A DNA stretch of 64,000 bases from Caulochytrium protostelioides. Lineage: Eukaryota; Chytridiomycota; Caulochytriomycetes; Caulochytriales; Caulochytriaceae. The stretch's first letter is position 1; each line of letters starts with the position of its first letter. The notes under the pieces are model-generated. The model saw only the letters and a list, made by a program, of their open reading frames with translations. It was not told the origin of the DNA and did not search any database. Below, piece by piece: positions 48,363 through 58,043 of this stretch. The position numbers and the translations under genes were made by a program. Location: NCBI GenBank assembly GCA_003615045.1, contig ML014113.1, positions 186,001-250,000 of the forward strand, read 5' to 3'.

Positions 48363-51300
48363 TTACATGGTCTCATGCGGCGGCGGCATCGCATGGGGGT
48401 GATGGTATGGATGATGGTGATGGTGCGACGGCGGCCCATGCGAGGGTGGCCCGTACTGCGCGCACGGCGGGCACATCCACGGCTCGCTGGAATGGAAGGC
48501 GGCCGGGTCCATGCCGACGCAGGCAGCGTGGTACCACGCCGCGCAGTGGTCGCAGCGGACCATGGGCCGGCCTTCCGTAAACGGCTGCCGGCACACGCAG
48601 TACAGCGGCTCGGGCGGGTCCCGCGGCTGCGGCTGCGGCTGCGGCTGCTGGTGCGGCAGATACGCGACGGACGACGTCGCCGGGTGGTGGTCGGTCATGA
48701 CCACGTCGCCGTGGACCGAACGGTCGGGCGCCGCGTGGACGGGGCTGTGCTGCGGCGGCGCGGCGACGGCGGCCGCATGGTATGGCGGCGGCGGCACGGC
48801 GGCGGCAGCAGCATGATATGCAGGCGGCATCGGATGGGGATGCACGTGGGGATGCCCATGGGCCGGCAGATGCGCGTGCGGGTGCCGCACCGGCGAGTGC
48901 TCCCGCGACAGCGGATACGGCGCGTTGTGCGAGTGGTGCGGCTCCGGATAGTGCGGGTAGAGCTCGGGGGGCGGTGCCGGGGGCGCTGGATGAGACGGAT
49001 ACGGCGGCCGGTAAGGCTGCGCATATGCTGGCGCCGGGACGGGCGCTGCGGGGTGCGGGGCCGGCTCCGGGTGGTCCGGTGCAGGTGGCATGGACGGCGG
49101 CGCCGCCGGCGGGCTCGGCGCGGGCGTGGACGCCGGCGGCAGCGGCGGCGGCTGCATTGCAGCCACGGGCGTGGCTAGTGGCGCGGTGTCCGACGTCTGT
49201 CGCGCGGACAGTACGGGCTCTCGCGCCGTCACTGTCGTTGGCGTGGGTGCCGTCGTCGTCGACGTCGTGGGCGCTGTCACCATAGTCGTCACATCCGTGG
49301 AAGGCGCCGCGTCCAGAGGCTTCACCTCGGTCGATGTCGCGGCGGCCGTCACCGCAGCTATCGCTGCCGCTGCAGTTGCGGCTGTCGCCGCCGTGGTGGC
49401 GGCCGCCGACCGCGCTGCGGGTTTGGCGGGCGGCGCCGCGGTCATGACGGTTGTGTCGCTGCCCGGATCGGCCGGCGGGTAGCGGGAGTACACGAGGGCG
49501 CGGAGCATGTCGTACACGTGGTCGGGGACCTCGATGGCGAGCCCCTCGGCGCCGCGCAGCCAGGTCATCACGCGCCAGTGCTGATCCTCCGACGGCTGCG
49601 GATCGGCCTCGGCCTGCTTGAGGAACGCGGTCAGGTCGGCGGCCCACTGCTCGACGTCGGCAATGACTTTGGCAAGCAGCGGGCCTTCGGGGACGCCGAC
49701 GGCGAGGCGGTCGTAGGCTTGCGCGATCTCCTTCACGTCCGTCAGATCCGCACGGCGGCCCGGCGAGCAGAAGACCTGCGTCACATCGCAGATCGGGCAG
49801 ATGAACAGCGCGTTCGCCTGCTTCTTGGGCAGCCGCTTGGGCAGGCGCAAGCAGGCCAGGTGGTAGCGCATGCGGCAGTTGTCGCACCGGATGAGGCCCG
49901 TGGGCTTCGCCTCCGGGGGCGGCGGCGCGTGGCAGATGCAGATCGGCCGCTGCGCCGGCGGCATCGCGCGCAGCGCGTCGGGCCGCACCGTGCACGCCGT
50001 CACGTGGCTGTCCAGCTCGTGCAGAATCGTCGCGATGGACTTGTTGAGGGCGCCGCACGGCAGGGCCTTCGAGCAGACATGGACCCATCCGGCGAACGCG
50101 GCCTGCTCGCTGAGCAGGAACGGCACGCAGGCCGGGCGGTACGCGAGTTTGCCCGCTTCCACCAACAGATCGCGCAGCTCCTTGGTATGAATTGCCTTGG
50201 GGGCCCCCGGCGCCGGGAGCGGTGGTCGCAGCGCCGGGTTCCACTGGAAGGGTGTCGACCGCATCTCGCCGGGCACCACGGGCGTCTGCACGACGTAGTG
50301 GTCCTTGCGGGCCTCCCATGCACGGCCGCGGTCGTACGCACGCTGCATCGTGGCGAGCGTCTCGGCCGGGATCGGGATGGCGAGCCGCACGTGCGACGAC
50401 GGCCAGCCCTCGCCCGCGCAGACGTCGCCCAGGTACTGCGCCACCTCGTAGGGATGCATGCGCTCCCGCTTCTGCATCTCGAGCGCGCGCTTCTTGTACT
50501 TGCTCGCTTCCACGAGGGCGTCCGTCAGATCGCGGATCCACGGGATCTGGCCGTCCAAGCCACTCTCCTTGCAGCGTACGAGGTGCGCTTGGACCGTCTC
50601 GTAGTCATACGCCACGTGGTAGGCAGACCCGGGGGCGTCGGGCCCCGGCACCGTGCGATCGACATATCGAACGGCGTCGTTGAGAAGCGTCGTCCAGATG
50701 TCCTTTGAGCGCGGCAGCAGCATCATGCGCTCGCGCCACTCGAGCAGCACGCGGAGGGTCGGCAGATCACTCAGGCCCAACCGTGTCGCCTGGGCCGTCA
50801 TCTGGTCGACCTCGGCATCGGTGCTCGCGTCCGCCCGCGACGTCGCGTTCTGCACAAAGTGCTGGGTGGCGGCCATTTCTTCTTGGATGGCGTGGAGCAC
50901 GCGGAAGTACGGCTCAACGATCGGCGTGTCGAAGGGCATCGCATCGTACTCGCTCGCGAACGCCGCGAAATCGCCGTAGTTGAAATGTGTCCGTCCGGCT
51001 TTCGCGAAAAAGGTATCCGTGGGCCGCTTGAGGTCCGGCGCCGTTTTCCAGATATGCGTCAGATAGCGTGAGACGCGGCGGACCCACGTTTCGGCGCGTT
51101 CGACAAAGGTACGCAGCGTCTCCACATCCGCCGGGTTGATCGTGCGGGTCACCGCACCATCGCTCTCCGCGTCATCGTCCACGGCGGGCTGACTCAGCGC
51201 GACCGGCAGTTCCTCACGCAAGAGGATGGCGAGCGCGCCCAGGCTGGGGCGCTCCGCACACAGGAGGATCTGCTGCAGCTTTTCATACCACGGATGCGGA

Positions 51301-54300
51301 CGCGAGAGAATGCGATCCGTGGCGGCCATGGACCGCTCCAGCGTGGCTTTGCTGATCGTCTCGACCAGGCACAGCCGGTGTTCGGCCGGATGAGAGCCGG
51401 CCTGGGCGTCCGCACGACCGTCCGCGCCTTCGCGCTTCATCCCCCGCGCGGCGGCCATGGCCAGCGGACACAGGGACGCCGCGTGCCGCAGACAGGCCAT
51501 GCGCGAGGGATCGCCGCAGCCCGTGCAGACGACGTGGCTCCAGAAGAGCGATGCGTGGCAGAACATGCAGCCTTCCTCGTCGTCGCCCGCGACGCTCGCG
51601 GCGCCCGCCAGCCGCTTCATGCCCGCGCCCATGCGTGACGCGGGCGCATGGCTCGCGGCGTTCGCCGCCACACCGGCCGCCGGGCCCGCGGCGGCCATGA
51701 CCATCGCCGGCGTGGGCGCCGGCGGCTGCGTGGGCGGCCCCACGGAGGGTGACGACGGCGGCGTGCGCTCCTGCGTGACTTCTTGCAGGGCCGGCACCAG
51801 CGCGCGAAGCTGCTCGCGATCCCGGCGCTCCGTTTCCATGAGGGCGACGAGCTCCTGGCGCAGTAACTGCGCCTCGGAGCGGCGCAGGGCCGCCGGCTGG
51901 GCGAGCGCGGCGAGGAGCAGCTCGGCGTGGCTGAAGACGGGCTGCTTCGAAAAGGTGGCATACTGCTGCACGCACTGCCGGCCATAGGGAAGCCAGTCGT
52001 GCAGCGCAAGGTTGACGGCCTCGGCAAAGTTAAAGCCTTGGTTGAAACCAGCGTGATAGGCCCGAGGAAACGTCATGACGAACTCGCCAGCGCGCTGGTG
52101 GCAGTAGACCGTCTTGACCTTATGGCGCTGCAGATGCGCGGGCGACATGAGCGTCGTCAGATGGAACAGCAGATCTGGATTCTCCTCAAAGAGCTCGGGC
52201 GTGGACGTCCGCATCAGCGCTTCGAATTTGTCGGCATCGCTCGAGGGAATCCCATACCATGTTTTGGTGTCGCCCCAGTGGTTGTAGTTGATCGAATACG
52301 TAAAGTGGTCTTCGGTATGCCAGCAGAACGTTGAGAAGACCATCCCGACATACAGCCACGGCTGCATCATACCGCTGACATCATTGCGCACGTACGTCAG
52401 CAGGGATTTCGGCAGGATGGAGACGTTGTTGAGATTCCACCCGCAGTTCGCGTAAGGGTCGAGCGGCTGCCGCTCCGGCGTCGGGAACCCGCTGCCGTGC
52501 CGTGAACTATGCAAGTCCGCGCCATACTCGACCGAGACATCGTCGTAAGGGCTCTCAATGAGTCGCCAAAACTCTTTTTCGATCTGGTCTTCGGCCACAT
52601 GGACATGGCCCTTCTCATCCGCAAGTTCATGGAACCACTTCTGCTTGAACCCGTTGGCGATCTTCTGGAAATTGGGCAAGGAGCGCTCTTTGCCATCCTC
52701 GAAGCCATAGTCGCCGCCCGAGGACCGCAGGCAGTCCATGCAGTACCAATCGCTCTTGGGAATCGACTTCAGGGGCGGCTCCAAGCAGTACAGATGGAAC
52801 CCGCGGTCGCACTCGTCGCAGAGCAGCATACTTTCTTCGTCGGACGCCTGGTGGCATATCTCACAGAGGTCCGGCACCGCGATCGCGTCCGTCGCCTCTC
52901 CCGAAACTTTGGACTTGGCAGCCGGCCGCGCATGCGGCGTGGCTGCGGCGTGCTCCTGCTGCTGCTGCTGCTGTTGATACGCCTGCGTGCGCAATCGTTT
53001 GGTCTGGCGCTGGTCGAGTTGGTGCGTGTCGAGCACGGGGTTGGCTGCAACGCGTGTCGAGTCGTTTTTCGAGAGAAAATCCTCGTAGGGCGCGATCCAA
53101 CGCGCATAGATCAGCTTCACGCTGTGCGAGAGGCTGGTGCAGGTGCGTCCCCCCAGGCCAAGCGAGCGACCGATCGCAGCCCAGCGCTTTTTGCTCGTGG
53201 TGACCACGTGGCCGCCTTCGGCATCCACAAGCTTCTTGAGCTGGTAAAGGTTGATGGGTTTCTTGTCGAGCACCGGGATGCGGGTAAATGCCGCGCCGCG
53301 TCCCTGCTGCGTATGGTACTTCTGCAGCTGGTCCAGGTAGTTGAGCGTGACGCGGCTCGAGGCCTCCATCGAGTTTAGCCGCTGGATGCGCGTGCGGAAC
53401 CGGAAGTTCGCCATATCCAGACTGAAAGTCGGCTTCCACCCGCGCGGCGGAATGATCTTGCAGATTCCGGCTTTCTCCGCCTCGTCCCGGATCGACTCGA
53501 TATACGCCATCGGGTCCGTGAACTCCTCGTCGGTGGGACGGTAGATAGGGCACGCAGGCAGCTTAAAGATCGAGGCGGGCATCGGGCGGTCCCGCTCGTC
53601 CTCCGGATAAGCCGTGGACCCGTCGGGCTGCGCCACCGGCGGCAGAAACCGCGGACCAACCGTGCTCATGTCAAGGATCCCCTGCGTTGGTGGCGGCCGC
53701 GCCCTGCTCTTGGTCCGCGACCCTGCTTGGCGACTGGTCGGGCGCGAGGACGGTGGGGGAGCGGTATCGGACGCCACCGATGACGACGACGCCGGCACTT
53801 GCGACCGCTGCCGGCGCTGTGAGGACCGCGTGGTGGAGGGCGATGACGCGGCGGATGGCGCCGCGGATGGCATCGCGGAACGCTTTGGGGATGGTTTGGG
53901 GGATGCTGCGGCTGACGGCACGGCCGAGGGCGCTGCGGACGACAAGGCCGAGGGCGACGCAGATGGCGCTGCAAATGGCTTTGGTGATGCTGCCGCCGAG
54001 GGTGCTGCCGAGGGTGCTGCCGACGGCGCTATCGACGGCGCTATCGACGGGACGGCTGAAGGAACGGCCGATGGGGTCGCTGATGGTGCGGCCGATGGGG
54101 AGACGGCGCGGGAACCCCCGGCCGCGTTGTCAGGCACGCTGCGGCTGCTCACGCTGCCGTTGCGACTGCTGTCACTGCTGCTGTTGCTGCTGATCAAGGT
54201 GGCATGGAAGGGGTTGCGGACCGGTGTGGTGGCCACCGTAGATGCTGCGGGGGTCGATGCCATGGCCGCGGCTGCGGGAATCGCGGCGCTGGCGCTGCTG

Positions 54301-54437
54301 GCATCGTGGGTGGTCGGCGGTAGCGATAACGTGGAGGACGATACAGACATCGTTGAGAGCCCCGATATCGGCGGGACAGCAGAAGCGGCCTGGGCCGAGG
54401 ACGCTTGGGCCGAGGACGCCTGGGCCGAGGACGCCAT
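48363..54437 (-). CDS. KDM5/JARID1 histone H3K4 demethylase
   Basis: A 2024-residue nuclear demethylase in one uninterrupted frame. Domains in order: repeat-rich N-terminus (1-285); JmjN at about 293-335 (CPIYRPTDEEFTDPMAYIES); ARID at about 345-455 (NLYQLKKLVDAEGG, KRWAAIGRSLGL); PHD1 at about 522-570 (CEICHQASDEESMLLCDECD); JmjC at about 660-815; C5HC2 zinc finger at about 953-1005 (CMFCHASLFWSHVVCTGCGD); PLU-1-like helical region; PHD2 at about 1497-1550; and PHD3 at about 1943-1990 (CVCRQPFTEGRPMVRCDHC). The iron ligands are present (FCWHTEDHF near 706, and the distal His in FPRAYHAGFNQGFNFAE), so it should be active. The ATG at 54437 begins a QASSA repeat. Confidence 0.95.
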   Translation of the reverse strand: MASSAQASSAQASSAQAASAVPPISGLSTMSVSSSTLSLPPTTHDASSASAAIPAAAAMASTPAASTVATTPVRNPFHATLISSNSSSDSSRNGSVSSRSVPDNAAGGSRAVSPSAAPSATPSAVPSAVPSIAPSIAPSAAPSAAPSAAASPKPFAAPSASPSALSSAAPSAVPSAAASPKPSPKRSAMPSAAPSAASSPSTTRSSQRRQRSQVPASSSSVASDTAPPPSSRPTSRQAGSRTKSRARPPPTQGILDMSTVGPRFLPPVAQPDGSTAYPEDERDRPMPASIFKLPACPIYRPTDEEFTDPMAYIESIRDEAEKAGICKIIPPRGWKPTFSLDMANFRFRTRIQRLNSMEASSRVTLNYLDQLQKYHTQQGRGAAFTRIPVLDKKPINLYQLKKLVDAEGGHVVTTSKKRWAAIGRSLGLGGRTCTSLSHSVKLIYARWIAPYEDFLSKNDSTRVAANPVLDTHQLDQRQTKRLRTQAYQQQQQQQEHAAATPHARPAAKSKVSGEATDAIAVPDLCEICHQASDEESMLLCDECDRGFHLYCLEPPLKSIPKSDWYCMDCLRSSGGDYGFEDGKERSLPNFQKIANGFKQKWFHELADEKGHVHVAEDQIEKEFWRLIESPYDDVSVEYGADLHSSRHGSGFPTPERQPLDPYANCGWNLNNVSILPKSLLTYVRNDVSGMMQPWLYVGMVFSTFCWHTEDHFTYSINYNHWGDTKTWYGIPSSDADKFEALMRTSTPELFEENPDLLFHLTTLMSPAHLQRHKVKTVYCHQRAGEFVMTFPRAYHAGFNQGFNFAEAVNLALHDWLPYGRQCVQQYATFSKQPVFSHAELLLAALAQPAALRRSEAQLLRQELVALMETERRDREQLRALVPALQEVTQERTPPSSPSVGPPTQPPAPTPAMVMAAAGPAAGVAANAASHAPASRMGAGMKRLAGAASVAGDDEEGCMFCHASLFWSHVVCTGCGDPSRMACLRHAASLCPLAMAAARGMKREGADGRADAQAGSHPAEHRLCLVETISKATLERSMAATDRILSRPHPWYEKLQQILLCAERPSLGALAILLREELPVALSQPAVDDDAESDGAVTRTINPADVETLRTFVERAETWVRRVSRYLTHIWKTAPDLKRPTDTFFAKAGRTHFNYGDFAAFASEYDAMPFDTPIVEPYFRVLHAIQEEMAATQHFVQNATSRADASTDAEVDQMTAQATRLGLSDLPTLRVLLEWRERMMLLPRSKDIWTTLLNDAVRYVDRTVPGPDAPGSAYHVAYDYETVQAHLVRCKESGLDGQIPWIRDLTDALVEASKYKKRALEMQKRERMHPYEVAQYLGDVCAGEGWPSSHVRLAIPIPAETLATMQRAYDRGRAWEARKDHYVVQTPVVPGEMRSTPFQWNPALRPPLPAPGAPKAIHTKELRDLLVEAGKLAYRPACVPFLLSEQAAFAGWVHVCSKALPCGALNKSIATILHELDSHVTACTVRPDALRAMPPAQRPICICHAPPPPEAKPTGLIRCDNCRMRYHLACLRLPKRLPKKQANALFICPICDVTQVFCSPGRRADLTDVKEIAQAYDRLAVGVPEGPLLAKVIADVEQWAADLTAFLKQAEADPQPSEDQHWRVMTWLRGAEGLAIEVPDHVYDMLRALVYSRYPPADPGSDTTVMTAAPPAKPAARSAAATTAATAATAAAAIAAVTAAATSTEVKPLDAAPSTDVTTMVTAPTTSTTTAPTPTTVTAREPVLSARQTSDTAPLATPVAAMQPPPLPPASTPAPSPPAAPPSMPPAPDHPEPAPHPAAPVPAPAYAQPYRPPYPSHPAPPAPPPELYPHYPEPHHSHNAPYPLSREHSPVRHPHAHLPAHGHPHVHPHPMPPAYHAAAAAVPPPPYHAAAVAAPPQHSPVHAAPDRSVHGDVVMTDHHPATSSVAYLPHQQPQPQPQPRDPPEPLYCVCRQPFTEGRPMVRCDHCAAWYHAACVGMDPAAFHSSEPWMCPPCAQYGPPSHGPPSHHHHHPYHHPHAMPPPHETM
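53810..54140. repeat. Coding Ala-Pro-Ser repeat in the KDM5 N-terminus
   Basis: Imperfect 12-bp units (GCCGAGGGTGCT-like on the plus strand) encode SAAPSAAPS and SAVPS-type repeats over roughly residues 105-210 of the demethylase. The region is likely disordered. Confidence 0.8.
54390..54434. repeat. Three 15-bp tandem repeats at the KDM5 start
   Basis: Three copies of CTGGGCCGAGGACGC (one C/T change) encode QASSA units immediately after the initiator Met. Confidence 0.9.
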
Positions 54438-55703
54438 CCGTGATAAGTCGGAGCGTCCACGTGGACCCCGCCAAGTCGGGGGAGATGAGCCCAGCCGAGG
54501 AATGTCCCGTTGTCGCTATGCCACTGATTCTGCAAGACGTGACGGGGTATATTGAAGCGGATGATGTCGATGATGCAACACCACCCCCAGCAGCAACAAT
54601 GACAGAGAACGACGTGTTCCTTAGTGGGTCAGGTCAATGCGGTCGTGTCGTGTCGCCACCGTTTTATTCCTTGTTGCTTGATGCAAAGTTGCGAGGTCGT
54701 CTCAGGGTATCGGGTGGGGATGACGTGGTCGTGATGCGGCACAACAGACGTGTACTAATCTTGGAAATCAGAGTCCGACGAGGGCCGAATCTAGGAAAGC
54801 TGATGTTTAGATGCCGTGGCCAAATGGGGGGACAACCAGCGGCCGTGGTGAAGGAGGGGCCGTACAGAGGCAAGCTGCCACGTTCAGCAAACGGCGAGAG
54901 GCCGTAATCTGCCGAGTGGTCTCGATGTTGGGTTTATCGGTCGTCTGGATACCAAAATAGCGAGATGACGAAATGTGAAGACGAAGAGACAGTGTCGGCG
55001 ACAATGTCGACGATGAAGACGAGTCAATGCACGTTATCGCCGTGGAATGTTGTAAAATGAAAAAACAATCAAAGAGTGAGGCGGACAAGGAAGATATGAG
55101 TCGTGTGACCGTGGCCGTGATGCCAAGATGCCCAGGAGGTGAGGGTGAGTGAGTTTGCATAGGATGTCCGAGAGGTGGCCTCGCCGCAATGCGAAATTTG
55201 CGACAGGAAGATAAAAAAGAGCGCTTCTGCGACCTGAGGCGAGTACATGGAGACCGTGTTGAACCCGCAGATGAGCGGGTCGCATGGTGCTGGCGATACA
55301 GTAATTACGTTTGATGTCGACGCCGCCGCGCCAGAGTGTCGTGGCAGGACGATGCAATGTCTGGCGTAGGCTCATAAGCTCGGCAGGGGGAAGGGGGTGA
55401 GATGTGCAGACGCCGAGACCGGCCTGCGACTGGCCCCCCCACCTTGGCGGACATGGCCTTCGGCCGAGGGCGCTCGTCGGGGCCAGTGGCCGACCGACCG
55501 CCCTTTCTGGCCGTCGCTTCGGTCTCTGGGAAGGGGCTCTTTCATTGATCCTGCGGCGCCGCTGGCCACGACCGCCGTTCTACCGCCAGAACGCCCGAGC
55601 CGGCTACGATGAGCACCGTGTCGCTGATAGTCATACTGGTCTACGAACAGACAGGCACTCTCTTGAGACGACCTAAGACGAACGCCATACCCTCCCTGTT
55701 GCA
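54438..55703. other. KDM5 upstream region
   Basis: About 1.27 kb from the KDM5 start to the end of the first Fanzor remnant. From about 54550 it is visibly AT-richer than the genes. No open frame shows a recognisable domain. Confidence 0.5.
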
Positions 55704-56400
55704 CCCCAGTGTCCACCACGGAGGCAGCGCGCATTCGGTTCATCGTCAGATGAGCTTACCGACCGCGAGCTGCAATGGAGTTTGCCGAGGGTTGCGGCAC
55801 AGCGCTGTCGGTCTGACCAGCGAGGCCAGGTAGCGTTCGATGGTCAACGCGGCATTGAGATCGCGGTTCACGAACTTGCCGTTGGTAGCATCACAGCACA
55901 GCAAATTTCGAGCCGCAGTCCCCTGGCACCGGCGTTGCCCAGGTTTCAGGACCACATGCGTCTGGGCACCCGGGTCGTGCGAAACTGGTCAACCGGCATC
56001 GGCGCGGCCCGGTGGGCGCCCGCTTGGGACGTGCGAGAGATCGGCACGACCGTCCGATTCCGGATCTGTACGTTTGTCAGGATCCCATTCGTCTCGGCAT
56101 GCACGAGGGTCGTTCAGAACTCGACAACCAGGACAGTGCGGAAGCACTGAGTGCACACCTGGTACGCCCGAGACGTTGGAACGGCGATCTCACCATTGCC
56201 TCTGGGGGAAAACTTGGATGCTCCATAGACAACCACCTCGGCCTCGCCCTCCGTGGTCGTCCCGGCGGCGACGCGGTTGAAGAACTTGCTCCTGGAGATC
56301 GCGCGGCCAAGTCTCTGACTGCCTTTGGGCTGCTTTGATGTCGGTTTCCACATATAACTGCTTTCGGGTCAGCTTCCAGCTGTCGACTTGACTGCAGGCC
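55704..56400 (-). pseudogene. Fanzor (TnpB-like) nuclease remnant, copy A
   Basis: The decayed C-terminal half of a eukaryotic RNA-guided nuclease gene. On the minus strand, one frame (56353-56114) carries KFFNRVAAGTTTEGEAEVVV, YGASKFSPRGNGEIAVPTS and a CTQC pair, then EF followed by an in-frame TGA where the second copy has Arg (EIRTT). The frame resumes as TTLVHAETNGI. After a frameshift near 55950, another frame (55955-55746) gives VLKPGQ, NLLCCDATNGKFVNRDLNAA and LTIERYLA. NRDLNAA is the RuvC-III/zinc-ribbon ending of the OrfB/TnpB superfamily, and the preceding motifs match the Fanzor style. A further shifted piece (KQLYVETDIKAAQ) extends to about 56400. It cannot encode an intact protein. 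Confidence 0.72.
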
Positions 56401-56780
56401 CCTAAAAAGAAAAGGCAGACATACCCCCTGGTCTCATCTCTGTCGACGGTTCTGTTTCTGTGTGCCCAATGTGAGCCCAGTGCATATGAATGCCAAGCTT
56501 TGGTGCTTTGTATCAAGGCAGAAGACGAGAACCACAACAAAAACACGACGATGCATCGTCATTAAATCATCAGTCTGTATAGAGTTTGTCTCTTTGTTGG
56601 TATGAGCAGAGGTTTTGATGATAGCTGATAATAGCTATCGTACAGGTTTGCTAGTGCCACGTGTCTTTATGCGTCATGATTATCCCATCATCCATGTTTT
56701 GTGCCCCTTTTGGCAATTTTTTTTTGTTTATATAGCCCATATATAGGCCCATGCTGGCACCTCACACGTACACCCATCTT

Positions 56781-56810
56781 CGGTGGTGCCCCCTAGGGGT
56801 CCCCCCACCG
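56781..56810. repeat. Inverted repeat/hairpin at the 3' end of Fanzor copy B
   Basis: CGGTGG (56781-56786) pairs with CCACCG (56805-56810) around a perfect CCCCTAGGGG palindrome (56790-56799). It lies just beyond the conserved 3' flank shared with copy A. It could be a transposon-end or guide-RNA structure, but that is inference. Confidence 0.5.
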
Positions 56811-56814
56811 AGGC

Positions 56815-57960
56815 AGCGAGCATTTTGGTTCAGTGTCGAATGACTTTGCCGATGACGTTGTCGACCCCGGGCCACAACCTGGTTGGCTCCGGGTTGCGGC
56901 ACAGCGCTATCGGTCTTTCCGGTATAGCCAGACAGCGTCGGATGTTCAACGCGGCATGGAGGTCGCGGTTCACCAACTTGGTGTGAGTGGCTTCATGACC
57001 GTTGGTAGCTTCATACCACAGCAAGTCACGAACCGTGGGTTCCTGGCGCCGGGGTTGACCGGGTTTCAGGACCACAGTCGTCTGGGCGTACACGCGGATC
57101 TTGCCGGGGTGGCCGGCGTTGGCTCGGCCGAGGAAACACCCGCGCGAGCACGGCGGGGCGGGTTGACCCGCGTCGGCCCGGTTCAGGGAACGCTCATTCG
57201 GGACGTGCGAACGGCCCGCACCTGCGTCCCGTGTTTTCATCTTGGTAGGGATCCCGCTCGTCTCGGCATGCACCTGGGTCGTCCGGATCTCGTCGACTGT
57301 CGAGTCAACACGGATGACCCGTGCGTGGCGCCCACAGCCTTCAATACGCCCACGGCCTCCCTGGCTCCCACGGCTTTCAATGCGCCCACGGCCTCCTAGG
57401 CCGCTCACCGCATCGCTTTCGGTGGCCATGACCTCCGCAATGCCAACGGCCTGTCGCACGACACACTCGGTAGTTTGGCGTGGTCGACTGAGCGGGGTTA
57501 AGGCCGGGGGTGGGGAAGGGGCCCCCCACCGTGCCGATCGGCAGGCGGGCATAGGATGTCCACACGTTGATGCGCAGGAGTCCTGGCAGCGGCTACGGCG
57601 GCGAGCCTGGAAGAAGCCTGTCAAGGGCCTTTCCGCCTTCACGTATGAACTCGCGAGCGTTCATACGTGATTTGGCTCGGCGACCGAAGCACGACGCGCT
57701 TTCCACACGGGTGGCCCCACGGACTCGTATGGCGGCGGGCTCGTCCGCATGGGCACCACGGCGGCAGAAGCAGCCGGGCTGCTGCGCCATCGTCTAAGCG
57801 TTGTGCACTTTTGGGGGCCAAGGGCGACAAATGACGGCGCGATCACTGTCAAAGTACGCGACGCCCCGTTGATCTGGACTGCGTGCCCATCGAGTATTGG
57901 ATACGCCAAAAGGCGGCGTCGCTGTCGCAGATGTCGGATTGAAATACTTCAAAACTCAAA
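56815..57960 (-). pseudogene. Fanzor (TnpB-like) nuclease remnant, copy B
   Basis: A second copy in the same orientation. The frame 57642-56830 is open and its last third matches copy A: VDEIRTTQVHAETSGIPTK, TTVVLKPGQPRR, VRDLLWYEATNG, then KLVNRDLHAALNIRRCLA and RPIALCRNP, ending in TGA. The NRDL aspartate is kept, but Asn-Ala is His-Ala. Upstream the copy is scrambled: a 36-bp tandem duplication (57337-57400) replaces the YGASKFS part. Pieces with a Fanzor-like look sit in other frames (FWRIQY and LDGHAVQINGASRTL near 57860-57930; RMNAREFIREGGKALDR near 57600-57680, a possible RuvC-I neighbourhood). These upstream matches are tentative; the C-terminal match is firm. Confidence 0.68.
57337..57400. 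repeat. 36-bp tandem duplication within Fanzor copy B
   Basis: The motif TTCAATACGCCCACGGCCTC and its near-copy TTCAATGCGCCCACGGCCTC are 36 bp apart, flanked by related CCCACGGC words. It encodes a repeated GGRGRIE in the minus frame and is absent from copy A. Confidence 0.8.
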
Positions 57961-57985
57961 CCCGAAGACCCCCCCTTTATAGCTC

Positions 57986-57992
57986 ATTGGCT
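57986..57992. promoter_or_regulatory. Possible inverted CCAAT box upstream of the ETFRF1-like gene
   Basis: ATTGGCT (AGCCAAT reversed) lies 52 bp before the ATG at 58044, followed by a pyrimidine-rich stretch. CCAAT boxes and CT tracts are common in fungal promoters of respiratory genes. The short motif could be chance. Confidence 0.35.
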
Positions 57993-58043
57993 GTTACCCG
58001 TTCCAGTCAACCACCTCCTTTTAGTTATCCTTCTCACGGCAAC

